Assembly: GCF_014873705.1 (NCBI RefSeq)
Contig: NZ_JADBDS010000006.1
Coordinates: 186,001-250,000 of the forward strand
Direction of reading: 5' to 3'
DNA from: Mycobacterium sp. OAS707
GTDB taxonomy: Bacteria > Actinomycetota > Actinomycetes > Mycobacteriales > Mycobacteriaceae
Length of the DNA: 64,000 nt
Under the pieces are notes generated by a model. That model saw nothing but the letters and a program-made list of their open reading frames with translations, had not been told where the DNA came from and ran no database searches. Both the position numbers and the translations under genes were made by a program. This document shows positions 7,799 to 15,619 of this stretch, piece after piece (positions within the stretch are counted from its first letter, which is position 1; every line of letters starts with the position of its first letter).

Positions 7799-9417
7799 CC
7801 ACCACGACCGTTGCGACCCGTGCGGGCCGGCACGAAGCGGCGCGGCAGGGATCGTCGCTCACCGGAGCAGCGAGCCTGCTGCGACTCGCGTTGCGGCGCG
7901 ACCGGGTTCGGCTGTCGGTATGGGTGGCGGCGCTGACGCTGATGATGGTGTATGCGCCAAACGCGGTGAAGCTCGCCTACCCCGAGGAGCCGCAGCGGCT
8001 CGCGCGGGTGAACCTGCTCAAGACACCCGCCGGAATGATGTTGGGCGGACCGATGTTTGGCGGAAACGAGACCGACCTCGGCGCGATGATGGCAAACGAG
8101 CTGATGCTGACGCTGATCATCGCGGCGTCGATCCTCGCCATCACCACCGTCATCCGGCACACCCGCGCCGAGGAAGAAAACGGCATCGCGGAACTGGTTT
8201 CGTCGTCGGTGGTCGGACGCTACGCGCGAACCTGGGCCGCGTTGATCCTCGTCGCAGGCGTGAACGCCGTCCTCGCAGTGACCATGACGGTGGCGATGGC
8301 ATCGACGGGCTTCTCGTTCGCAGACACTGCCGCGATGTGCCTCGGCATCACCGGGGTGGCCATGGTTTTCGGTGCGGTGGCCGCGGTCACGGCGCAACTG
8401 TGGCGCCAGGCGCGGACTGCGACCGGTGCGGCGATGGCGGTGCTTGCCGTGGCGGCGTTGGTGCGCGGCATCGGTGACGTCATCGACAACTCCGGGTCCG
8501 CGCTGAGCTGGTTCTCCCCCATCGCATGGGCCCAGCAGATGCGCGCGTTCGTCGACTTGCGCTGGTGGCCGTTCACGATGCTTGTCGCGCTGACGATCGC
8601 ACTGATGGCGCTGGCCGCCTGGCTGGAAGGCAGCAGGCAGTACGACGCCGGGGTGATCCCGTCAACCGGCGAGAAGCCGAACGCGCGGCCGATCTCCGGC
8701 GTGTTCGCCCTGCACATGACGCTGCAGCGCGGCCAGATCATCGGCTGGACCGTCGGACTGTTCCTGGGCGGCTTGGCCTTTGGCTCCATGACCAAGTCGC
8801 TGCTGGACGCGGCGAAGGACAACCCGCTGCTCGCCAGGGTGCTGACTGCCCAGGGCACCGACGGCGTCTACATGACGATGACGCAGTTCCTCGCGGCCGC
8901 CGCCAGCGCGTATGTCGTCAGCGCCGTGCTGCGGGTGTACAACGACGAACAATCGGGCCTCGGCGAGGCGGTGTTGGCCGGCGCGGTGTCGAGGTGGCGC
9001 TGGTTGCTGACCGCTGTCGCGGCCGCGCTCGTCGGCTCCGCGGTGTTGATGTTCTTCGCGGGTCTTGGCAACGGGCTCGGGGCGGGCCTGACGCTCGGCG
9101 AGCCCGCAACCATCGCGAAGTTGACGTTGACCGGTCTCGCTCACCTGCCGGCGATGGCGGTGATCGCAGGCGTCGCGGCCTTGGCCGTCGCAGTGCGCCA
9201 TACCTGGATCGGTTGGCTCGCAGTCACATTCGTCGTCACATCGCTGTACCTCGGCGCGCTGCTGAGACTGCCCCGCTGGCTGATCGACCTGTCGCCGGTG
9301 GGACGGACCACGATGCCGACGGACTTTCCCGCAGGCGCACTGACGGTGATGGTCGTCGGTGCCGCGGCGCTGACAGTCCTCGCCTGCTGGGTCTATCGCA
9401 TCCGCGACGCGGTGTAG
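7795..9417 (+). CDS. ABC exporter permease (Rv1217c-like)
   Basis: 540 residues with about twelve hydrophobic segments arranged as two six-helix halves (first half to about residue 270, second starting near LHMTLQRGQIIGWTVGLFLG). It is a membrane partner of the ATPase encoded just upstream and needs no second permease gene because the two halves are fused. The stop of the ATPase and the start here overlap as ATGA. In M. tuberculosis Rv1217c-Rv1218c contribute to efflux of several antitubercular drugs; the natural substrate is not established. Confidence 0.9.
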   Translation: MTTTTVATRAGRHEAARQGSSLTGAASLLRLALRRDRVRLSVWVAALTLMMVYAPNAVKLAYPEEPQRLARVNLLKTPAGMMLGGPMFGGNETDLGAMMANELMLTLIIAASILAITTVIRHTRAEEENGIAELVSSSVVGRYARTWAALILVAGVNAVLAVTMTVAMASTGFSFADTAAMCLGITGVAMVFGAVAAVTAQLWRQARTATGAAMAVLAVAALVRGIGDVIDNSGSALSWFSPIAWAQQMRAFVDLRWWPFTMLVALTIALMALAAWLEGSRQYDAGVIPSTGEKPNARPISGVFALHMTLQRGQIIGWTVGLFLGGLAFGSMTKSLLDAAKDNPLLARVLTAQGTDGVYMTMTQFLAAAASAYVVSAVLRVYNDEQSGLGEAVLAGAVSRWRWLLTAVAAALVGSAVLMFFAGLGNGLGAGLTLGEPATIAKLTLTGLAHLPAMAVIAGVAALAVAVRHTWIGWLAVTFVVTSLYLGALLRLPRWLIDLSPVGRTTMPTDFPAGALTVMVVGAAALTVLACWVYRIRDAV

Positions 9418-9438
9418 CGCTCTCGACAAGGAAGGATC

Positions 9439-10113
9439 ATGAAAACCGCACTCCAAGCCACGATGTCATCCGTTCTGTCGCTGGCGCTGATGGCCCTGGC
9501 ATTGTTCTGGCCCGCAGGCACATTCGACTACTGGCAGGCGTGGATCTTCTTCGGCATCTTCGTCGGGCTCTCGGTGCTCTACATGGTGTATGTCGGACTG
9601 ACGAACCCCGCAGTGCTTCGCAGGCGGATGAACGCCGGACCTCAGCACGAAACCAGGCCGGTGCAGAAGGTCGTCATCACCGGCATCGCGCTGGCGTTCT
9701 TCGCGCTACTAGTCGTCTCGGCGTTCGACCATCGGTTCGGCTGGTCGCACGTGCCCACCACATGGGTGGTCGTTGGGAACCTGATGACGTGGACCGGACT
9801 TGGCATCGCGCTGGTGGTGATCACTCAAAATGACTACGCGGCTACGAACATCACCGTCGACGCGGAGCAGACGGTGGTGTCCACAGGGCTGTACGGCCTT
9901 GTGCGACATCCGATGTACTTCGGTGCTCTCCTCATGTTCATCGGCCTCCCTCTCGCACTCGGCTCGTATTGGGGCCTCGTCGTCGTCCCCTTCAGCGCAA
10001 TCCTGTTCACCGCCCGCATCGTCGACGAGGAGAAGGCGTTGACAGAAGGGTTGACCGGCTACCGCGAGTACACCGAGAAGGTGCATTCCCGGCTGGTGCC
10101 CGGTGTCTGGTGA
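9439..10113 (+). CDS. ICMT-like integral membrane methyltransferase, copy 1
   Basis: 224 residues with about five hydrophobic segments. The C-terminal part holds the isoprenylcysteine methyltransferase/PEMT signature VRHPMYFG and the EEKAL...YREYTEKV tail that forms the SAM pocket. AAGGAAGG precedes the start. It lies 21 nt after the ABC permease gene and is probably cotranscribed. The acceptor is unknown; bacterial relatives methylate lipids or small amphiphiles. The next gene is a paralog of the same length, so this is a tandem duplication. Confidence 0.8.
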   Translation: MKTALQATMSSVLSLALMALALFWPAGTFDYWQAWIFFGIFVGLSVLYMVYVGLTNPAVLRRRMNAGPQHETRPVQKVVITGIALAFFALLVVSAFDHRFGWSHVPTTWVVVGNLMTWTGLGIALVVITQNDYAATNITVDAEQTVVSTGLYGLVRHPMYFGALLMFIGLPLALGSYWGLVVVPFSAILFTARIVDEEKALTEGLTGYREYTEKVHSRLVPGVW

Positions 10114-10125
10114 GAGACGAGAGTC

Positions 10126-10800
10126 ATGAAGACAGCCGTCCGAGCAGTGTTGACGTCCGTCGTCGGCTTCGCCGTCTTCCTGCTGTTGGTGTTCCTACCG
10201 GCCGGGACGTTCGACTACTGGCGAGGCTGGACGTTCATCGTGGTGTTCGCGCTCGCCACGATGATCCCGAGTGTGTACCTGGCGACCACGAATCCCGCTG
10301 CGCTGCAACGACGTATGCAGGCAGGGCCCGCCGCGGAGAGTCGGCCGTTGCAGAAAGTCATCATCACGTTCGCGTTCGTCTCGATGGCAGCGATGATCGT
10401 GGTGAGCGCATTGGACTACCGCTTCGGTTGGTCAGCGGTGCCCGCGGCGATCTCGGTGGTCGGCGATGTGCTGGTCGGGGTGGGGCTTTCGATCGCGATG
10501 ATCACGACGATCCAAAACGGCTACGCTGCCGCGAACATCACTGTCGAGTCCGGGCAGAAGGTGGTGTCGACCGGTGTGTACTCCGTTGTCCGCCACCCGA
10601 TGTACTTCGGAAACGTGGTGCTGATGATCGGCGTGCCGTTGGCTCTTGGATCGTATTGGGGATTGCTGTTCGTCATTCCGGGGCTGGCTGTACTCGCCAC
10701 CCGAATTCTCGACGAGGAGAAGGCGCTGCGCCAGGAGCTCGACGGGTACGACGAGTACACGCACAAGGTGCACTACCGACTGGTGCCCGGCGTCTGGTGA
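10126..10800 (+). CDS. ICMT-like integral membrane methyltransferase, copy 2
   Basis: 224 residues, the same length and domain plan as the gene 12 nt upstream. Long identical blocks are shared (PAGTFDYW, VRHPMYFG, PLALGSYWGL, RLVPGVW) while the membrane helices near the N-terminus differ. By eye about half the residues match. Both copies keep the SAM-binding motif, so both are likely active, perhaps on different acceptors. Its 3' end overlaps the convergent gene at 10773-11174 by 28 nt. Confidence 0.8.
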   Translation: MKTAVRAVLTSVVGFAVFLLLVFLPAGTFDYWRGWTFIVVFALATMIPSVYLATTNPAALQRRMQAGPAAESRPLQKVIITFAFVSMAAMIVVSALDYRFGWSAVPAAISVVGDVLVGVGLSIAMITTIQNGYAAANITVESGQKVVSTGVYSVVRHPMYFGNVVLMIGVPLALGSYWGLLFVIPGLAVLATRILDEEKALRQELDGYDEYTHKVHYRLVPGVW

Positions 10801-11174
10801 CGACGGGCCGCCCGCCACACAACCAGCAACACCACAACGACCGCGAACCGCAACACCGTGTTCGAGATCATCGTGGCGTTCGGTTGCGTAAGTGCCATGT
10901 AGAGGACGTTGAGGACACCGCTCGTCGCATGCAGCACGACGAGCGTCGTCAGGATCAACCCCAGCGCAGCCCAGTCGGTGACGCGGATGGCTCCGAATGA
11001 CAGCACCGCCACGGCCAGTTCTGCCGCGGCGACCAGATAGACAAGCAGATAATCGGGTCTCGTGAGCGTGATGCCCACCATCGACGGGATGGCTTGCGGG
11101 AATGCCGTCAATACGACCGCACCGGCCAGCGTGATCAGGCCGTGCAGCGCGAAAACCGCCCTCAGCGTCTTCAT
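10773..11174 (-). CDS. Small four-helix membrane protein, unknown function
   Basis: 133 residues from ATG 11174, which has GGAGG 6 nt upstream; an ATG at 11192 lacks such a site. Four hydrophobic helices cover most of the chain, with a basic C-terminus (RAARRHQ). I do not recognise a named family with confidence; it resembles small DoxX/DUF4345-like membrane proteins in layout only. It is divergent from the ECF sigma gene, and an inverted repeat lies between them. Confidence 0.65.
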   Translation of the reverse strand: MKTLRAVFALHGLITLAGAVVLTAFPQAIPSMVGITLTRPDYLLVYLVAAAELAVAVLSFGAIRVTDWAALGLILTTLVVLHATSGVLNVLYMALTQPNATMISNTVLRFAVVVVLLVVWRAARRHQTPGTSR

Positions 11175-11210
11175 GTCAGTCCTCCGTGTCATGCCGATCG
11201 GCGCTCATCC

Positions 11211-11247
11211 GTCATATCCATGACGGACCAAACGGGCGGAATATGAC
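11211..11247. promoter_or_regulatory. Imperfect inverted repeat upstream of the ECF41-type sigma gene
   Basis: GTCATATCC (11211-11219) and GGAATATGAC (11238-11247) are inverted with one extra base, in the 87-nt region shared by the divergent membrane-protein and sigma genes. Possible operator; not testable by eye alone. Confidence 0.3.
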
Positions 11248-11261
11248 ATAGGAGGTGAGCC

Positions 11262-12110
11262 GTGCCCGCCGAGTCATTCGAGGAGCACCGAGCACATCTG
11301 CGGGCGGTCGCCTACCGAATGCTGGGATCGGTGGGCGAGGCCGAGGACGCGGTGCAGGAGGCGTGGCTGCGAATGCAGGGCGCCGACATCAGCGACGTGC
11401 GCAACATGCGCGGCTGGTTGACGACCGTCGTCGCGCGAATCTGCCTGGACATGCTGCGGGCCCGCAGCGCGCACCCGCAGGAGCCGCTGGACGATGCCGC
11501 CGCGATCGCCGGCGAGGGCGTCGACCCGGAAGCCGAAGCGGTGCTTGCCGACTCCATCGGCGTGGCGCTACTTGTCATCCTGCAGACACTGAGTCCCGCC
11601 GAACGGTTGGCCTTCGTGCTGCACGACATGTTCGACCTGCCATACGCCGAGATAGCACCGATCGTCGGCCGCACCGAGAACACCGCTGCCCAACTCGCGG
11701 CGCGGGCCAGGCGTCGAGTTCGCGGTAAAACTCCCGATCCTGCAACAGATTTGGTACGCCAACGCGAACTCGTCGACGCGTTTCTGGCCGCAGCACGCGA
11801 CGGTGATTTCGATGCGCTGCTGAACGTGCTCGACGCCGACGTCGAGCTGCGCGTCGACGCCGCTGCAGCGGGCACCGCGACGACAATCCGCGGCGCGCAT
11901 GCCGTGGCCACCAACGCCCGCGCTTTCTCAGCCAACGCCCGGTTCGCCGAGCCCGCTTTGGTGGATGGCGCCGTCGGCATCGTGGTGGCCCCCGACGGGA
12001 GGCTGGCATTGGTGCTGCGCTTTGGAGTCGGCGGCGACAAGATCACCGAGATCGACATCGACGCCGACCCGCAACGGCTGAGTCGTTTCAGTTTGGCTGT
12101 GTTGGATTAG
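11262..12110 (+). CDS. ECF41-type sigma factor with C-terminal SnoaL-like domain
   Basis: 282 residues from GTG 11262 with AGGAGG upstream. Region 2 (AYRMLGSVGEAEDAVQEAWLR) and region 4 (LPYAEIAPIVGRTENTAAQL) fill the first 165 residues. The remaining 115 residues form a SnoaL/NTF2-like extension, the ECF41 (SigJ-type) hallmark, which tunes sigma activity in place of a separate anti-sigma factor. ECF41 factors usually control an adjacent oxidoreductase or membrane-protein gene. Here the candidates are the convergent quinone oxidoreductase, whose stop overlaps by 4 nt, and the divergent membrane protein. Confidence 0.88.
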   Translation: MPAESFEEHRAHLRAVAYRMLGSVGEAEDAVQEAWLRMQGADISDVRNMRGWLTTVVARICLDMLRARSAHPQEPLDDAAAIAGEGVDPEAEAVLADSIGVALLVILQTLSPAERLAFVLHDMFDLPYAEIAPIVGRTENTAAQLAARARRRVRGKTPDPATDLVRQRELVDAFLAAARDGDFDALLNVLDADVELRVDAAAAGTATTIRGAHAVATNARAFSANARFAEPALVDGAVGIVVAPDGRLALVLRFGVGGDKITEIDIDADPQRLSRFSLAVLD

Positions 12111-13051
12111 TGCTCGGCAGGCAACAGGATCGTCTTGCCGTGCAGGCGGCCGGCGTCGGAGTCGGCGTGCACTGTTGCGGCCTGCTCGAGCGGGCGGCGG
12201 TCGGCGACCTCAACTCGCAGTTGGCCGGCGTCGACTCGGCTGACCAACTCCGCGAGTTGCGCTGCGTCGCTGCGGACGAAGATCCGCTGCGTGCGGACGC
12301 CCCGGCCGGGGTTCTGCGGCCCGAAGACCATGGTGCCCACGTGGAAACCGCCGCCGGCGACCACGCCGATGAGGGCTTCGGTCTGTTCGTCGGTGGTGCT
12401 GACCAGGTTGAGCACCACGTCGAACGGTGCACCGTCGACATCGATCGGCGAGTGCGTGTAGTCGATGTAGTCGACGATCCGGTCGACGCCCAATGTGCGC
12501 AGACGCTCGGCGTCACGCGCTTTGGCAGTCGCGGTCACGACGGCCCCGGCGCTCTTGGCCAACTGAATCGCGTAGCCGCCGACCGCACCTGACGCACCGT
12601 TGATCAGAATCGTCTGTCCCGCCGTCAAACCCGCGATCTCGAAGAGGGCCTGCCACGCCGTCAAGGCGGCCACCGGCAATGCGGCGGCGTCGGCCAGATT
12701 CACCGACTGCGGTGCGGCGGCCAGCAACTCGGCAGGCACGAGCGCATACTCGGCGGCGGCGCCATCGGCATCCAGCGGCAGAAACGCGACGACCGCGTCG
12801 CCGACGTTCCACCCCTGAACTTCCGCACCGAGTTCGGCGATCGTGCCCGCGACGTCCACGCCGGGGATGTGCGGGAAGCTGATCTGGTACACCTCGGACA
12901 GGTAACCGCCGCGGATGCCGGCATCGACCGGGTTGAACGAGGTGGCGGCCACCTGCACCAACGCCTCTCGCGGGCCTGGCACCGGACGCGGGGCCTCCTC
13001 GTACTGCAGAACCTCGCTGTCGCCGTAACGGTGGTATCGGAGCGCCTTCAT
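12107..13051 (-). CDS. NADP-dependent quinone oxidoreductase (zinc-free MDR family)
   Basis: 314 residues, the usual length for QOR-type medium-chain reductases. The N-terminal GroES-like fold contains HIPGVDVAGTIAELG; the Rossmann part has INGASGAVGGYAIQLAK. No zinc-binding cysteines are present. The enzyme should reduce quinones or alpha,beta-unsaturated carbonyls with NADPH. GGAGG precedes ATG 13051. Two palindromes (13071-13090 and 13108-13127) in its upstream region match the one in front of the MarR gene at 15131, so it is probably derepressed by electrophiles through that MarR protein. Confidence 0.88.
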   Translation of the reverse strand: MKALRYHRYGDSEVLQYEEAPRPVPGPREALVQVAATSFNPVDAGIRGGYLSEVYQISFPHIPGVDVAGTIAELGAEVQGWNVGDAVVAFLPLDADGAAAEYALVPAELLAAAPQSVNLADAAALPVAALTAWQALFEIAGLTAGQTILINGASGAVGGYAIQLAKSAGAVVTATAKARDAERLRTLGVDRIVDYIDYTHSPIDVDGAPFDVVLNLVSTTDEQTEALIGVVAGGGFHVGTMVFGPQNPGRGVRTQRIFVRSDAAQLAELVSRVDAGQLRVEVADRRPLEQAATVHADSDAGRLHGKTILLPAEH

Positions 13052-13070
13052 GATTTCCTCCTTCGTTCGA

Positions 13071-13090
13071 TTGCTTCGATGTCAAAGCAA
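13071..13090. promoter_or_regulatory. Candidate MarR operator 1, quinone oxidoreductase promoter
   Basis: TTGCTTCGATGTCAAAGCAA is an imperfect palindrome with the same half-site GCTTCGA as the sites at 13108 and 15101. It lies 20 nt before the start of the reductase gene. Confidence 0.6.
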
Positions 13091-13107
13091 CTTCTGGTTG
13101 CATCAAC

Positions 13108-13127
13108 TTGCTTCGAAGTCGAAGCAA
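13108..13127. promoter_or_regulatory. Candidate MarR operator 2, quinone oxidoreductase promoter
   Basis: TTGCTTCGAAGTCGAAGCAA is a perfect inverted repeat of 9-bp arms around a 2-bp centre. Its centre lies 37 bp from that of operator 1. Confidence 0.65.
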
Positions 13128-13180
13128 TCCCCGAATGCGCGTGACGGTCGTCACAGTGCGGCGACGGAGGTGCCGTCGCG

Positions 13181-13558
13181 TCAGGTCAGCAGTAGCGCAG
13201 CGGTGATGAGCATGACGGCAGCGGTGACGCCGTGGACTCCCCATGCGATGGCTTTGGAGCCGCCGTTGCGTAGCACGATCGCCGCGTCTGCGAGCGGGAT
13301 GACGGTGGCGGCCAGTATCACCAAGCCGACCAGATGGGTGGCGCCCGCAGCCATCAGGATGATGACGAACAGCCCCGACGCAATGTCGCGCACACCCTTG
13401 ACACTCAAGTACGCGCCTGCCGCGGGCTCATGCAGATCTGGAAGAACACCGTAGCCGGCTGCGGCAACGCGCGGTGCGACGAGAAATCGTGCGCCGATGA
13501 AGATGATGGCCGCAGCGATCAGTCCGGCGAGCGCGTAGCCGATGATGGTGGTGGTCAT
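13181..13558 (-). CDS. DUF4267-type small membrane protein
   Basis: 125 residues from ATG 13558, supported by AGGAG a few bases upstream; the longer open frame upstream overlaps the neighbouring gene and has no site. Four hydrophobic helices and the motif SVKGVRDIASGLF fit the DUF4267 family of small actinobacterial membrane proteins, whose function is unknown. It is the last of three small genes on this strand (DUF1772, NIPSNAP, DUF4267), which probably form one transcript opposite the TetR gene at 14506. Confidence 0.75.
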   Translation of the reverse strand: MTTTIIGYALAGLIAAAIIFIGARFLVAPRVAAAGYGVLPDLHEPAAGAYLSVKGVRDIASGLFVIILMAAGATHLVGLVILAATVIPLADAAIVLRNGGSKAIAWGVHGVTAAVMLITAALLLT

Positions 13559-13580
13559 GTCGAGCACTCCTGGGGTTTCG

Positions 13581-13898
13581 CTAATGAATCGGTGAAAACG
13601 CTGTCGGGTCAAGCAGTTCCGCGTCAACGTTGGTGATTTCGTCGACGTCGAAGCCGGCCATGTCGGCGGCAAACTCCGGGCTGCTCATGATGCGCCGGGT
13701 CAGCTGCTCAGTGTCGGCGCCCGATGGAAAACGGATGAGCGCGACGAGTCGATATGCGGCGGCGCTGCGCTCGGTCCACACCCCAACGGTGGTGACGCCG
13801 AATGCCTTGAACGTTTCCAGGTGTCGGGCCCAGTGAACGGTTGCGTACTGGTGCAGAGCTTCCGGCGACCGCAGGGTGTAGGTCCTGAGCTGAAACAT
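13581..13898 (-). CDS. NIPSNAP-family protein
   Basis: 105 residues from ATG 13898 (GGGGAGAA lies just upstream). ATG 13922 overlaps the preceding stop as ATGA and is a possible coupled start. The chain begins MFQLRTYTLRS and contains VHWARHLETFKAFGV and RLVALIRFPSG, the ferredoxin-like NIPSNAP fold. Family members are small dimeric proteins of unclear role, often beside oxidoreductases. It lies between a DUF1772 and a DUF4267 gene. Confidence 0.78.
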   Translation of the reverse strand: MFQLRTYTLRSPEALHQYATVHWARHLETFKAFGVTTVGVWTERSAAAYRLVALIRFPSGADTEQLTRRIMSSPEFAADMAGFDVDEITNVDAELLDPTAFSPIH

Positions 13899-13918
13899 CG
13901 GATGCGGTTCTCCCCGTG

Positions 13919-14395
13919 TCATATCACGAGCACCAGGCAAAGAGCAGTAACTGCGAGGCCTTGCAACACCGCGCGAGCGTCGATGACGCGGTCCCACTTC
14001 GCCTGCAGCGCACGCCCGTTCGGCAACACCATGCCGGTGCCGGCAGCCTGTGTCAGTTGACGATTGATCGGTGCGCTCATACGTGTGTAGAGCACAAGCC
14101 AGACCAACAACGCGACCACGGCGGCGCCCGCCACGATCGTCTGCGCCCAATGCGCGGTGACGGCGGCCGCCACCACGCTCGTCGCGGCGGCGATGACCCC
14201 GAGCACGCCAGGAACCGGCATGCGCCGGTCGCCGTAGCGATGCACGCTGCCCATGACGGCGACCAGGGCGTTGTCGTCGATCGACGCCAAGGCCGGTCGC
14301 AGCACGGCTGCGCAGAAGACGTCGGTGCCGTACACGACCGCGGTTGCGAGCACCGCGATCAGTGCGCCGGCCCGGGTGATGAGCTCTATGTCCAT
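13919..14395 (-). CDS. DUF1772 (anthrone oxygenase-like) membrane protein
   Basis: 158 residues from ATG 14395, which has GAGGAG upstream. Four hydrophobic helices with the pattern of DUF1772: a long first helix, then PALASIDDNALVAVMGSVH, and a C-terminal WDRVIDARAVLQ helix. The family includes fungal anthrone oxygenases but most bacterial members are uncharacterised. Its upstream region carries GCTAGC-rich repeats shared with the divergent TetR gene, the likely repressor of this three-gene set. Confidence 0.75.
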   Translation of the reverse strand: MDIELITRAGALIAVLATAVVYGTDVFCAAVLRPALASIDDNALVAVMGSVHRYGDRRMPVPGVLGVIAAATSVVAAAVTAHWAQTIVAGAAVVALLVWLVLYTRMSAPINRQLTQAAGTGMVLPNGRALQAKWDRVIDARAVLQGLAVTALCLVLVI

Positions 14396-14415
14396 TCCGG
14401 ATCTCCTCTGATAAG

Positions 14416-14438
14416 TGCTAGCAGCGCTAGCGCTAGCA
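14416..14438. promoter_or_regulatory. GCTAGC-rich operator candidate, DUF1772 promoter
   Basis: TGCTAGC (14416-14422) and GCTAGCA (14432-14438) are inverted and a further GCTAGC lies between them. It sits 20 nt before the DUF1772 start, facing the TetR gene at 14506. Confidence 0.45.
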
Positions 14439-14473
14439 ACGCTAACCGTGTTTCGCCGGCGCGTCAATAGCAG

Positions 14474-14499
14474 CGATAGCACCTCTAGCGGTGCTATCG
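14474..14499. promoter_or_regulatory. 26-bp palindrome over the tetR -10 region
   Basis: CGATAGCACC (14474-14483) and GGTGCTATCG (14490-14499) are perfect 10-bp arms around TCTAGC. The candidate -10 box TATCGT (14495-14500) overlaps the right arm and stands 5 nt before ATG 14506, so binding would block tetR transcription. Confidence 0.65.
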
Positions 14500-14505
14500 T
14501 GCGGC

Positions 14506-15072
14506 ATGGCCATTGAGGACCGCCGGGTCCGGGAACGCGAAGCCCGCCGGCAGCTGATCATCACAACGGCGCGCACATTGGCCGAGGCTGAGGGGTGGGA
14601 CGCCGTCACGACCCGCCGGCTGTCCACCGAAATCGAGTACAGCCAGCCCGTCCTGTACAAGCACTTTCAAGGCATGGACCAAATCGCCGACGCCATCGCC
14701 ATCGAGGGTTTCGGCGAGCTCGCCGAGGTGATTCGGGGTGCGGGCGGCGGGGCGGCCGACGGCGCGCTGAGCCGGATTGCGCGCGCGTATCTCGACTTCG
14801 CCCGCGACAATCCCGCCGTCTACGACGCGATGTTCACCCGCGCGACCAGCTTGCGCTTCGCCGCCGACGCGACACCGCCCGAGCTGACCGCGGCTTTCGC
14901 CGAGTTGCACCGAGCGGTCGCGCTCGTCGCCGATACACAAGACGCCGACACTCTCACCGAAGTGTTCTGGGCCGCGCTGCATGGCCTGGTCACCCTCGGC
15001 CGGACCGGCCGACTACGCGCTGACCATGACTCGGAGCGTCTGCAAGCGCTCGTCGCGCAGTTCACCAATTGA
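14506..15072 (+). CDS. TetR-family regulator with WHG-type C-terminal domain
   Basis: 188 residues from ATG 14506. The helix-turn-helix reads TTRRLSTEIEYSQPVLYKHF. The C-terminal half carries the WHG-domain pattern (AYLDFARDNPAVYDAMF, later FWAALHGLVTLGRTGRL), typical of regulators of small-molecule stress genes. It is divergent from the DUF1772-NIPSNAP-DUF4267 set, and two palindromic regions lie in the 110-nt gap, so autoregulation plus control of that set is likely. The ligand is unknown. Confidence 0.85.
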   Translation: MAIEDRRVREREARRQLIITTARTLAEAEGWDAVTTRRLSTEIEYSQPVLYKHFQGMDQIADAIAIEGFGELAEVIRGAGGGAADGALSRIARAYLDFARDNPAVYDAMFTRATSLRFAADATPPELTAAFAELHRAVALVADTQDADTLTEVFWAALHGLVTLGRTGRLRADHDSERLQALVAQFTN

Positions 15073-15100
15073 GATTGGCTGTGCCGCAACGGTTCCAGAC

Positions 15101-15116
15101 GCTTCGATATTGAAGC
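15101..15116. promoter_or_regulatory. Candidate MarR operator 3, marR promoter
   Basis: GCTTCGATATTGAAGC is a palindrome sharing the half-site GCTTCGA with the two sites before the quinone oxidoreductase gene. It abuts the candidate -10 box TAGGAT (15119-15124), which ends 6 nt before ATG 15131. Confidence 0.65.
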
Positions 15117-15130
15117 ATTAGGATGACGGC

Positions 15131-15619
15131 ATGGCTGACGGCCTTGAGCCTGCCCAGATGCGCACCTACTTCGCCCTGACCGAGGCGGCGAGCTTGCTGC
15201 AGTATGCCGTTCAAGAGCAGTTGCAGGCCGAGGGCGGGCTCAGTTACGTGCAGTTCGAGGTACTGGCCAAATTGGTCGACGCCGACCGGCCGCTCACGAT
15301 GACTGAACTAGCCGACGGTGTGGTCTACAGCCGCAGCGGGCTGACCCATCAGGCCGGGATACTCGAAAAAGCGGGGCTCATCGCGCGCGAAGTCAGCACC
15401 CGCGACAAGCGCTCCACCGTCGTCGCCATCACCAAGGCGGGCCGAGCGCGCGTCGCCAAGGTCTTGCCCGGCCACATCGAGGTCGTACGTGACCTCCTCT
15501 ACGGCTCACTTACCGAGCAGGACGTGGACACCCTCGGCGACATCATGAGTCGCGTCCGCGACCACATGCGTGGTCGGCCACCGCGCTCGGCCGCGCCGAG
15601 GAGCCGAAACGCGGGCTAG
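15131..15619 (+). CDS. MarR-family transcriptional regulator
   Basis: 162 residues. The winged helix spans about residues 35-105: YVQFEVLAKLVD, then MTELADGVVYSRSGLTHQ as recognition region, and REVSTRDKRSTVVAIT as the wing. MarR proteins bind palindromes as dimers and release them on binding phenolics or oxidants. Matching sites before this gene and before the quinone oxidoreductase 2.1 kb away suggest autorepression plus control of that reductase. The message is probably leaderless. The stop overlaps glgC by 4 nt. Confidence 0.88.
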   Translation: MADGLEPAQMRTYFALTEAASLLQYAVQEQLQAEGGLSYVQFEVLAKLVDADRPLTMTELADGVVYSRSGLTHQAGILEKAGLIAREVSTRDKRSTVVAITKAGRARVAKVLPGHIEVVRDLLYGSLTEQDVDTLGDIMSRVRDHMRGRPPRSAAPRSRNAG

